Program-made: the position numbers and the translations under genes | The notes under the pieces: generated by a model | What the model was told of the DNA's origin: nothing | What the model saw: only the letters and a program-made list of their open reading frames with translations | Databases searched by the model: none | Part shown: piece after piece, positions 40,825-48,254 of the stretch | Position numbering within the stretch: position 1 is the first letter of the stretch | Layout: every line of letters begins with the position of its first letter | Assembly (NCBI RefSeq): GCF_003691585.1 | Contig: NZ_CP033169.1 | Coordinates: forward strand, 1,860,001-1,924,000 | From: Biomaibacter acetigenes | Lineage (GTDB): Bacteria > Bacillota > Thermosediminibacteria > Thermosediminibacterales > Tepidanaerobacteraceae | Length of the DNA: 64,000 nt | Direction of reading: 5' to 3'

Positions 40825-41057
40825 TCCGGCTGCCTCCCGCCGGTGTAGGCCGGAACCGCACCCACCACTTCTTTGTTTACTTCCAATTCCACAGGTTCGC
40901 CGGAAGCAGGTACCGGCACGGCTCGGATGTACTTGCGGCCCTTCACCGGCGCCACCAGGGCATAGGCGACTATGGTGCCGGTGTCGGTGGCGGTATCGCT
41001 CTCGAAAAGACTCACCTGACCATCATGACTTACAAAGTAATTGGTTTTTAGTTCCAT
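40818..41057 (-). CDS. 79-residue beta-rich protein
   Basis: MELKTNYFVSHDGQVSLFES... mostly strands, ending GGRQPEW. The ATG has GGGAGGC upstream. Its stop overlaps the start of the nuclease-like gene. Unknown; first gene downstream of the putative origin on this strand. Confidence 0.5.
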   Translation of the reverse strand: MELKTNYFVSHDGQVSLFESDTATDTGTIVAYALVAPVKGRKYIRAVPVPASGEPVELEVNKEVVGAVPAYTGGRQPEW

Positions 41058-41099
41058 GATTCTGAAGCCTCCCTTTTGGTTTTATTGCATTTTTCATTT

Positions 41100-41520
41100 A
41101 AAATTGCCTCCAAAGCCTTGACACGACTGAGGTTTTAGGCTTTCCACAGGTTGATTAAAGCCGAAGTAAAAATCGGGTTTAAATCGTCTATCCTTACAGC
41201 CATGTGGGTTTAATGCAAAAGGTGACGTGTCACCTTTGAAAAAATGCCGTCAAACCCGCATGGGAGTAAGGTTACAGGGCAAAAAGTGACGTTTTATATA
41301 TAGATTTGGAGTATCCGTCACTTTGTCACCTTTTGTACCTAACTGTATAAGATACAGTTACTTTATCTATTTATACTTTTATACTTTTAAAAAAGGTGAC
41401 AAAGTGTCAGAAAAACAAAATATATATATATGTCACTTTGTCACCTTTGCCCTTAAAGCCTTGATACGCCTGGTGTTGTGGGCATTTCATAAATAAATTG
41501 AAAAGGTGATACGTCACTTT
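41100..41520. other. candidate replication origin with iterons and a cruciform
   Basis: At least six copies of an AAAGGTGAC / GTCACCTTT word pair occur near 41218, 41282, 41317, 41393, 41430 and 41502; several read as AAAGGTGACAAAGTGTC-like units. One sits as a 20-bp palindrome (41218-41237) inside a larger inverted repeat: CCTTAC with GTAAGG, CCATG with CATGG, GGGTTT with AAACCC (41192-41271). A separate palindrome AACTGTAT/ATACAGTT lies at 41340-41358. Directly repeated AAAGCCTTGA flanks the block (about 41112 and 41455). It adjoins the primase-polymerase gene. Confidence 0.65.
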
Positions 41521-43379
41521 TCGACCACCTTATACTTCCCTCGGCCAATTCTTTCCACGAGTTTTTTACCGACCAACCGCGCTAAAGCTTTCTTCACAGC
41601 TGCCTCAGTTAGATTTAATGCTGTGGAGATATCCTTGGGACTGGCAGGTTTTTTCGATGTCTTTAAAAATAACACGATTTTCTCACCTGTGCTACCGTCT
41701 GGTGTATCCTTCTGACAGGCCGCATTTTCCTGTGGTAATTCATATGTCCCGTGTTTTATGTCATTTAAAACAGCGTATAGCGGTTCTTCCGGGTGGTCCA
41801 GGCGGCCTATGACTTCGAGTTTACGGGCGTTCTTTTCATCGGTTACGTTGGCGAATTTTATATATACGTCAACAGACCCTAATAGCCCGGTCCCACCTCG
41901 AATTTCGTCACCATCTGTTCCACCTGACTTCCGAAAGTGATGAACCAAAACTACGCACGTGGTACTGTTATGTGTGGCTTCAAGAATAGGTGCCAGCTTT
42001 TCGACAATTTCCGCATTGTCATTTTCATCAGTTATGGGAATAATTTTGTCGAGAACGTCAAGGATGATTACGTCAAAAATATTGCTCGATATCACTTCGG
42101 CGATGGGTTTTACTCCGCCGCTCCGTGCCGTGTATGCAGAGATTACTTTTACGTTTGAGAGCGGTATGTTGCGGGTTCGCCAGGCCGCCTGCGGCTCCTC
42201 TGTGATAACTAAAACTTTTAAGTGATGTTTATGTTTCATATTCCAGTATTTCCCATCAGCTAGCGTCTTTCCATTAACTACCAGCTGTTCGGGTAGCCAT
42301 GTTAAATGTGCAAGTAGATCATGGATGAATCTGGATTTACCGCGTTTTGAAGGAGCTGCCAGCAAATGAACTGCGCCTCGGTAGAGGATACCTTCCCATA
42401 AGGGCTCTGCATCCGGGACTTGATTGAGCCAGTCCTCGTAGTTGACCGCCTGTGCCAGCAGCCAGTTACCGTCCCTTTCAGCTTCTGTGTATGAAACAGC
42501 CGTTCCTCGCTCCAGCGCGTGTCTGGCACAGTCAACAGCGAGCTTCCAGGAGGCTGCAGGACTTCTTCCGGCGGTCTTGGCCCGGTGAACAGCACTCCCG
42601 TAAACGATTTTGGCAACGGTTTCCAGGTCTTTGAAACCGAATTCCACGAGTTTTCGGGCAAGTAAATACTCCATCCCGGAACGGTCGATGCCGTCGGTGC
42701 GGGCTTCAAACCAGTGCCCATACAAAAGATGGTGAATATCGGGTACGACCTGGTCGGCGGCCTTCACCAGGGCTTGGACTTCGGTATCGGAAGGGATTGG
42801 ACCCAACTCTGTGGTTAAGGACTCGTTTTGGGCGTCGAAAAGCTCCCGAACAAAACTTTCAAGCTCAGCCTGCCGGTCATAGATTTCGGTCGAAGTACCC
42901 TTCAGGTGGTTTCCAGTAATTGTAAAATACCTATCAGCGGTGTAAACTTCAATGTTACCCGATTTTCGGCCAGACGGTAATCTGGATTTGTCCTGGACCT
43001 TCGCCAGGATGTGAAGTCCATGACCGCTTGGCGACAATTCAGTGTAACTATCGATTTTGTTTATAATCTCTCGTGCCCACGACTGGATCTCTCCGGTGTC
43101 ATTAATACACCCGTCAACGTCGATGCCCACAAACGAGTCGGTACCCGTGAACACAAAGCCCAACCCATCGTATTCGCCGGTCTCGAGTGCGGTCAGGGCC
43201 TCGTCAAATGTGGCCCAATTTGTTGAATCAGTTACGGAAGCGGGTTTGCCGGTCCTCGGATTATGCGGGATTTTGGTCGGTCTTTCGTTTTCACGATTAG
43301 TGTAACGCCACACCACCCACTGTGGATATTGCCTTAATTCATTTGGGATGTTGTCGAAATTACCCGTTACATTGGTCAT
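41514..43379 (-). CDS. primase-polymerase / helicase replication protein
   Basis: 621 residues if the ATG with GGCAGGTG upstream is used. The N-terminal domain (NIPNELRQYPQWVVW, KIPHNPRTGKPA, FVGIDVDGCI with catalytic acids, GHGLHILAKV) matches NrS-1-like primase-polymerase folds of phages. A RepA-like AAA ATPase follows, with Walker A APSKRGKS and a DVIILDVLDKI Walker B. A winged-helix C-terminus (KDISTALNLTEAAVKKAL) ends it. It should start and unwind element DNA at the adjacent iterons. Confidence 0.8.
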   Translation of the reverse strand: MTNVTGNFDNIPNELRQYPQWVVWRYTNRENERPTKIPHNPRTGKPASVTDSTNWATFDEALTALETGEYDGLGFVFTGTDSFVGIDVDGCINDTGEIQSWAREIINKIDSYTELSPSGHGLHILAKVQDKSRLPSGRKSGNIEVYTADRYFTITGNHLKGTSTEIYDRQAELESFVRELFDAQNESLTTELGPIPSDTEVQALVKAADQVVPDIHHLLYGHWFEARTDGIDRSGMEYLLARKLVEFGFKDLETVAKIVYGSAVHRAKTAGRSPAASWKLAVDCARHALERGTAVSYTEAERDGNWLLAQAVNYEDWLNQVPDAEPLWEGILYRGAVHLLAAPSKRGKSRFIHDLLAHLTWLPEQLVVNGKTLADGKYWNMKHKHHLKVLVITEEPQAAWRTRNIPLSNVKVISAYTARSGGVKPIAEVISSNIFDVIILDVLDKIIPITDENDNAEIVEKLAPILEATHNSTTCVVLVHHFRKSGGTDGDEIRGGTGLLGSVDVYIKFANVTDEKNARKLEVIGRLDHPEEPLYAVLNDIKHGTYELPQENAACQKDTPDGSTGEKIVLFLKTSKKPASPKDISTALNLTEAAVKKALARLVGKKLVERIGRGKYKVVEK

Positions 43380-43384
43380 GAACA

Positions 43385-43582
43385 TCACCTGCCAGTAATT
43401 TTACAGTCATCCGGTAGCTTAATCTTGAAAAATTGTTCAAATTCGCTAACGGGTATCAAAATCTTCCAGTTGTGCGGTTTAATTCCATGCAGCTCGCCGT
43501 TGTAAAAGTAGCCTTTTATAGTGCGTTCACTTAATCCGGTGAGTTGAGCAATTTCCTTCGGCGTTAGGAAAAGCTTTCTCAT
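43385..43582 (-). CDS. AlpA/excisionase-type HTH protein
   Basis: 65 residues with LTPKEIAQLTGLSERTIKGYF, a MerR-like winged helix of the excisionase family. Overlaps the next gene by 4 bp and precedes the primase-polymerase. Likely a directionality factor for the integrase or a transcription regulator. Confidence 0.65.
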   Translation of the reverse strand: MRKLFLTPKEIAQLTGLSERTIKGYFYNGELHGIKPHNWKILIPVSEFEQFFKIKLPDDCKITGR

Positions 43583-43800
43583 CTATAGTCCACCTCCCTG
43601 TAACCGATTTTTGAAGCTAGCTGTCGGATTGCGATGGTGTCGTCGTAAATACCGAGCAGTCTCTTGCCGTGGCCTCTTGAAATCCCGGCAGCCCGACAGG
43701 CGGTAGAAAAACCGATACCGCCAAAATCTCTCTTGATACGGCGTAAAATTTGCGGGTCCCTTGTTCGGACAAATTCGTCAATCAACGTGTGTAAACGCAT
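43579..43800 (-). CDS. 73-residue HTH-like protein
   Basis: MRLHTLIDEFVRTRDPQILR..., with GFSTACRAAGISRGHGKRLLG as a possible helix-turn-helix. Basic, AGGTGG upstream. First gene of the replication operon under the promoter at 43.87 kb; may autoregulate it. Confidence 0.5.
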   Translation of the reverse strand: MRLHTLIDEFVRTRDPQILRRIKRDFGGIGFSTACRAAGISRGHGKRLLGIYDDTIAIRQLASKIGYREVDYR

Positions 43801-43864
43801 AAAACCACCTCATTGAAAGTCTCCAATCAGCGGGCGGCTAGTCCCGCAAAAACCACTACTTGTT

Positions 43865-43915
43865 TTACAATCCAAGTATAATACACGAGGGTATCTCGTT
43901 TTTATCAATTTTTTA
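43865..43915 (-). promoter_or_regulatory. early promoter/operator of element B
   Basis: On the minus strand TATTATACT-like -10 sequence and TTGATA upstream flank the palindrome ACGAG-ggtat-CTCGT (about 43886-43900). Two tandem TTGATAAAAA words and a CGAAATTTCG palindrome (about 43927) follow. The region lies between divergent operons and is the likely control switch. Confidence 0.5.
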
Positions 43916-44101
43916 TCAACTTTTTACGAAATTTCGTTTATTCCCTTTTTTCAAGTCGATTTTAGCACAAAACAACCTTTCAATCCTGCCATGTCTCTGC
44001 CAAGTTCAACTTGTGGTTTTATTACACGGTTTATCTTGACTTAGTAAATTTGGTGAGATACTGAAGCTAGATATTTCAAGGCACAGGAGGCAATGTAAAA
44101 T

Positions 44102-44956
44102 ATGCTTCAAACTTTTGTTGTGAGTTTTTACTTTAATCCGCTAAAGCACCAGGAAAGGTTATTGACCGGTGGAAAGGATAAGAAGGTCCAGGCAGGGCAT
44201 TTCCTTCGAAAAGCTGTAGAGCTTGTACTTGCCGAGGAAAACGGCCATTCGGAAGATGAAGTCCGGGAATTCTTTCCGGGAGATAACGAAAAGGAAAAGA
44301 CTGCCCACCTGTGGAGTTTATTCGAGGCATGGTTTTCAACCATACCGCCAAATGCGGCCATCAGAAAGAGCTTTCCACAGAAAGGGCAAGAGCGTAAATG
44401 GGACCCTGATTACCCGGTGAAAAAACTCGAGTGGCCGAATACGCCCGCAGGAGCATATGCGGCGGTGATGTACAACGACCCTTATTTCAGCCATATAGCG
44501 AAAGAATTGTTTTTCCAGGATGTATGGCTGCCTGTATTCGCAGCGTGGAACAGGTGCCGGATACTGCCCTATCGCGGCGGCTGGCTGGTCGATGCGGGCA
44601 GCGAATATGACGCCGCTTGCTGCGAAGCACTGCTGTTTATCCAGTTCAACAGGCGGCCAAAATGGAAAGTGTGCTCGAACCCGAAGTGTCTCAAGGTCCA
44701 TGACGGCAATGAATGGAAATGTGCGAAGTGTCGAGGTCAGGTAAGGCGTTATATTCCACCTGTGGAGAGGACGGAGGAGATGAGGTTTCTGGACCGAATC
44801 AGGCGGGCCAAATGCGATGGGATTATCGGTGAAAAGGATTATGCCGGTCTGAAAGCCCTTGTTGATAATGGAGAGCTTTTAAAAGCGCAGGAGCGTTACA
44901 GCCAGCTGAAAAAGGAACATGCCATGCGAAAACGTGCTGCGTCATTCAGGCGATGA
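44102..44956 (+). CDS. 284-residue protein with zinc ribbon
   Basis: N-terminal domain (MLQTFVVSFYFNPLKHQERL) of unknown fold, a central YDAACCEALLFIQFNRRPKW region, and a zinc ribbon CSNPKCLKV...CAKCR (about residues 197-217) before a basic tail. The layout resembles CGNR/ABATE-like regulators. It is the only long plus-strand gene in the right half, divergent from the replication operon and preceded by AGGAGG. Probably regulatory; not certain. Confidence 0.55.
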   Translation: MLQTFVVSFYFNPLKHQERLLTGGKDKKVQAGHFLRKAVELVLAEENGHSEDEVREFFPGDNEKEKTAHLWSLFEAWFSTIPPNAAIRKSFPQKGQERKWDPDYPVKKLEWPNTPAGAYAAVMYNDPYFSHIAKELFFQDVWLPVFAAWNRCRILPYRGGWLVDAGSEYDAACCEALLFIQFNRRPKWKVCSNPKCLKVHDGNEWKCAKCRGQVRRYIPPVERTEEMRFLDRIRRAKCDGIIGEKDYAGLKALVDNGELLKAQERYSQLKKEHAMRKRAASFRR

Positions 44957-45097
44957 CATTATTCCCTCCACAGGTTTGCGTTCCGTACTGATTGCGCATA
45001 CGACACCGTTATATACCCTCCCAAAATGTGGTGCGACACTGCCCAACCTGTGGTATAATAATATCGAAGCATGTTTTTGATTCCTGTGGCCTCTCCC

Positions 45098-45120
45098 GGC
45101 CCTGCTCTACAGGGCCTTTC
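45098..45120 (+). terminator. terminator after the zinc-ribbon gene
   Basis: GGCCCTG and CAGGGCC 7-bp stem with 5-base loop then TTTCC, about 140 bp after the stop of the 284-residue gene. Confidence 0.55.
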
Positions 45121-45131
45121 CTATTAAAGCA

Positions 45132-45160
45132 AAAAACCCGGCTTGAATTGCCGGGTTTTT
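45132..45160. terminator. bidirectional terminator
   Basis: AAAAACCCGGC and GCCGGGTTTTT form an 11-bp stem with a 7-base loop. It separates the plus-strand gene from the convergent integrase operon. Confidence 0.85.
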
Positions 45161-45201
45161 CGGTAAGCACGCCCTTACAGCTTCTGCGGGCCTGCCGCCT
45201 C

Positions 45202-45369
45202 CTATTCCCTTTCTTTTACGGTATAGCTGAGCAGCGCTTCCATGATTTTCTTTTTGTAAACCGGTTCGAAATTCCAGTCGAGCTGCAGGATGTTATCCAG
45301 TGCGTTCAGGATTTCATCCGCCAGTTTTTCCTTCGCCGTCATTTTGCCCGCTTGCATAATTCCCGCCAT
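45202..45369 (-). CDS. 55-residue protein coupled to the integrase gene
   Basis: MAGIMQAGKMTAKEKLADEI..., helical, ending TVKERE. The ATG follows the integrase TAA by 3 bases and uses an AGGAAGGTG inside the integrase end. It may assist recombination or be an unrelated accessory. Confidence 0.5.
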   Translation of the reverse strand: MAGIMQAGKMTAKEKLADEILNALDNILQLDWNFEPVYKKKIMEALLSYTVKERE

Positions 45370-45372
45370 TTG

Positions 45373-46308
45373 TTACACCTTCCTCTTTCGATGGTTTTTT
45401 CGAGGAAGGAGCGAATTGATTGGCGAAACGGCGGAATTCATCCGGTGCAGGTCCTCGTTTGAAAAGTTCACGTAGCGCTTTGTCATAGCCAGAGTGGTAT
45501 GGCCCATGGTGCGCATCAGGCCCAGTTCGTATCCTCCGTTTCTCAGGTAATTTATTGCATACAGATGGCGCAGGGAATACGGCGTGAGTTTCACTCCGAG
45601 TTTTTGGCCGTACATCTTCAGCCGGTCCCGCCATGTAAAACGGGACATCATGGTGCCTTCGCTCGAACAGAACACCGGCACGTCGTTTTTCCATGACGGG
45701 TGCCTTGCCGAAATGAGCTTTCGGACCGCTTCGCAGGTCTGAGGCATTATCGGCAGCGTCCTTGCGGTCCTTGTCTTGGATACTTCCGCCCGCACGGTCA
45801 CTTCCAGATTTCTGAAATCAAAATCCGAAATGAGTAGCTGCAGCGCTTCCTTCGGTCGAATGCCCGTGTCGAGTTCAAGGACCAGCATGGCGTAGTCTCT
45901 CAAACCCGCAAATGTGGTCTGATCCGGCAGCTCCAGCAGTTTTTTGAGCACTTCCGTATCAATGTCCACAATTCGAGCTTCGGCCTTCCGGTGTTTGAAT
46001 CCTTCCAATGGGTTTTCGAAGAAAATTCCTTCGTGAACGCACCAGTCAAAGAACGCCTTCAAATAGACCAGCCTCAAATTAAACGTAGCGGGTTTCACCG
46101 GCTGCGCCATATACTCCAGGACACAGGGCTTTAAACCGGTCTGGCTGTATGCCGTCGGATACCGCTTGAAAAACCTTGTGATGTGCTGGCGGTAGTCGTT
46201 AAGCGTCGTTTCACTGATTCCCTGAGCCTGCTTCCACCACAGGAACTGTTGTAAAGCCTCCTGCCATGTGGCGGGTGTATCTCTGGTGATTTTTACTACT
46301 TTGGGCAT
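45373..46308 (-). CDS. tyrosine recombinase (integrase of element B)
   Basis: 311 residues. SAM-like N-terminal domain (WQEALQQFLWWKQAQGISE, residues about 14-95), then the catalytic domain: Arg in DTGIRPKEALQLL, Lys in the beta hairpin (EVSKTRTARTLP), H-x-x-R in TPYSLRHLYAI, HTTLAMTKRY with His and the nucleophile Tyr. It lies about 180 bp from the intact tRNA-Leu, so it catalyses integration at the 77-bp attachment sequence. Confidence 0.92.
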   Translation of the reverse strand: MPKVVKITRDTPATWQEALQQFLWWKQAQGISETTLNDYRQHITRFFKRYPTAYSQTGLKPCVLEYMAQPVKPATFNLRLVYLKAFFDWCVHEGIFFENPLEGFKHRKAEARIVDIDTEVLKKLLELPDQTTFAGLRDYAMLVLELDTGIRPKEALQLLISDFDFRNLEVTVRAEVSKTRTARTLPIMPQTCEAVRKLISARHPSWKNDVPVFCSSEGTMMSRFTWRDRLKMYGQKLGVKLTPYSLRHLYAINYLRNGGYELGLMRTMGHTTLAMTKRYVNFSNEDLHRMNSAVSPINSLLPRKNHRKRKV

Positions 46309-46489
46309 AATAAAAACCCTCCCGCAAAATGTTTTTGTGGGAAGGTCAATTTTACTACACAGGATTTGCGATTTTAAACAATCCTGTGGGTATAAAAAAC
46401 GGGTTCAGGCACACAGGATTATCGTAAAATACCGTGAAATATTGTGGATTGGAAAATGCTGTAAATGCCCTGAAACCCTTGATTTTGCT

Positions 46490-46566
46490 GGTGGTGCCGG
46501 GAACCGGAATCGAACCGGTATGGGTATTGCTACCCGCAGGATTTTAAGTCCTGTGCGTCTGCCTGT
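46490..46566. repeat. attachment-site copy inside tRNA-Leu
   Basis: Partner of the repeat at 27204-27280, 76 of 77 bases identical. The sequence 5' of it in the tRNA (GTTCCGCCAC on this strand) is unique to the intact gene, so the element side carries the 3' part that restored the tRNA. Confidence 0.85.
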
Positions 46567-46580
46567 TCCGCCACCCCGGC
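46492..46580 (-). tRNA. tRNA-Leu (anticodon TAA)
   Basis: 89 nt with encoded CCA. Acceptor GCCGGGG at the 5' end pairs with the 3' CCGGC end; anticodon loop reads ACTTAAAAT with TAA; a long variable arm GGGTAGCAATACCC is present. Its 3' 75 nt are repeated at 27204-27280: this is the integration target of element B. Confidence 0.95.
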
Positions 46581-46591
46581 ATGAATTTATA

Positions 46592-46665
<74 letters not shown>

Positions 46666-46678
46666 TTAACATACAAAA

Positions 46679-46753
46679 TGGAGCGGAAGACGGGATTTGA
46701 ACCCGCGACCCTCGCCTTGGCAAGGCGATGCTCTACCACTGAGCCACTTCCGC
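46679..46753 (-). tRNA. tRNA-Gly (anticodon GCC)
   Basis: 75 nt. GCGGAAG acceptor, anticodon loop TTGCCAA with GCC, GGTTCAAAT T-arm and encoded CCA. Confidence 0.95.
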
Positions 46754-46761
46754 ACAATCTA

Positions 46762-46837
<76 letters not shown>

Positions 46838-46844
46838 TCATATA

Positions 46845-46922
46845 TGGCGACCCAGAAGGGATTCGAACCCTCGACCTCCAACGTGACAGGCTGGCGTTCT
46901 AAACCAACTGAACTACTGGGCC
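46845..46922 (-). tRNA. tRNA-Asp (anticodon GTC)
   Basis: 78 nt. GGCCCAG acceptor with one G-T pair, anticodon loop CTGTCAC with GTC, GGTTCGAAT T-arm and encoded CCA. Confidence 0.93.
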
Positions 46923-46936
46923 GCAAATTTTAATCT

Positions 46937-47012
46937 TGGTGGGCGAAACAGGGATCGAACCTGTGACCCCGTGCTTGTAAGGCACGTGCTCTCCCAACTG
47001 AGCTATCCGCCC
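46937..47012 (-). tRNA. tRNA-Val (anticodon TAC)
   Basis: 76 nt. GGGCGGA acceptor, anticodon loop CTTACAA with TAC, GGTTCGATC T-arm and encoded CCA. First tRNA transcribed in the six-gene cluster. Confidence 0.95.
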
Positions 47013-47210
47013 GAAGACAATACTAAGTATACCTTAGAATCCATCCGGTGTCAAAAATCATTAAATATTATTATCCATATTTATTCGTATTATACGCTTA
47101 ATATCTCTTTCTTACTCCAGATATCTAGCTGCAATGGCTGAACTTCAGGTTCTTTAAGGTTTTAAATATACCTGCTGTTGTTTAAATTATATAAATATCC
47201 TGACGATTTG

Positions 47211-48152
47211 TCAAGGCTTTGAAAGATCAATTATTGATTTTGCGGTTTTCTCATCGGTTATCAGCACATCCAGTATGCCGCTCTTCAAAGCCCCAAGGAT
47301 TGACTTTACCTTTTCTTTGCCCGTAGCCACGCCTATGACTCTGGGAATCTTTTTTAAATCCTCGGTGCTTATGGCTATAACCCTTCGGTCGATGTCAGTG
47401 CACAATCTACCCTCTATATCGAAAAAATGGGCGCAGATATCCCCCACCGCTTTTTCTTGCTTTAAGGCCTCCAGGTCCTTTTGTTTTAGATAACCCGTGT
47501 TGAAGAAGCTAGAATTTTTATCTATATTGCCTATACCTACCAGGGCTATGTTCACCGACCTGGCCATATTCAAAATGTCCTGAATGGTATTATCTTTTAT
47601 GATGGCATCCTTAATTTCCGGACTATCAACTATAGCCGGCGCCGGGAGTATAAAAGAATTCCCTCCGAAACTCTCCGCCATTTTTCGCACTATTTCATTG
47701 GCACTTTCCGAACTCTGTCCCAGGCTTCCAATTATCTGAACAGCCCTGACATTTTTTCTTTCGGTAATGCCTATTGAATCGACTACCGCTCTCAGCGTCC
47801 TACCCCAGGCAACGCCGATAGAATCCCTTTCTTTTACCATTCTTCTTAAATATTTTGCTGCTGTTGCTGTTACCTGAGCAAAGGTCCTGAAGTGGTTTTC
47901 GTTGACATTACTGACTATGACCGCTTCTTTTAAACCAAAATTACTTTCAAAAGCTTTCTCAAGCTCTGACCTTGCGGGTTCGGGGTAATTTATTTTTATG
48001 TCGATAAGATTATGTTCTTTGGCAGCTTTTAACAATCTCGAAACTTTAGGCCTGGATAGGTTGAGTTTTTGTGCTATCTCCCTCTGCGGCACATCGTCAA
48101 GATAATACAGTTCGGCTACTTTAATCATGAGTTCGATGTCGTAATCCGCCAC
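47211..48152 (-). CDS. SorC/DeoR-family sugar-binding transcription regulator
   Basis: 313 residues. N-terminal HTH (IKVAELYYLDDVPQREIAQKLNLSRPKVSRLLK, quoted in part; residues 7-45) followed by the SorC effector domain (SIGVAWGRTLRAVVDSI, AVQIIGSLGQ, VALVGIGNID). The effector is usually a phosphorylated sugar. It follows the 2-oxoacid dehydrogenase genes on the same strand by 100 bp and probably regulates that operon. Confidence 0.85.
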   Translation of the reverse strand: MADYDIELMIKVAELYYLDDVPQREIAQKLNLSRPKVSRLLKAAKEHNLIDIKINYPEPARSELEKAFESNFGLKEAVIVSNVNENHFRTFAQVTATAAKYLRRMVKERDSIGVAWGRTLRAVVDSIGITERKNVRAVQIIGSLGQSSESANEIVRKMAESFGGNSFILPAPAIVDSPEIKDAIIKDNTIQDILNMARSVNIALVGIGNIDKNSSFFNTGYLKQKDLEALKQEKAVGDICAHFFDIEGRLCTDIDRRVIAISTEDLKKIPRVIGVATGKEKVKSILGALKSGILDVLITDEKTAKSIIDLSKP

Positions 48153-48254
48153 GCTAATCCTCCTAATAAGCCCGCAGAAACGATGTTCTGCGGGCCGCCT
48201 ACAGTTCCATAGTATATTTTTTGTGAAAATATGTCAATTTATTTTTTTTAAAGT

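Larger units (their letters stand above)
27281..46566. mobile_element. integrative element B at tRNA-Leu
   Basis: About 19.3 kb between the two tRNA-Leu copies, with a tyrosine integrase adjacent to the intact tRNA. Contents include replication genes with an iteron-rich candidate origin, sigma factor, RinA-like regulator, HicAB and large virion-type proteins. No terminase, portal, capsid, tail or conjugation genes were seen. Could be a phage satellite or an unclassified integrative replicon. Confidence 0.8.
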
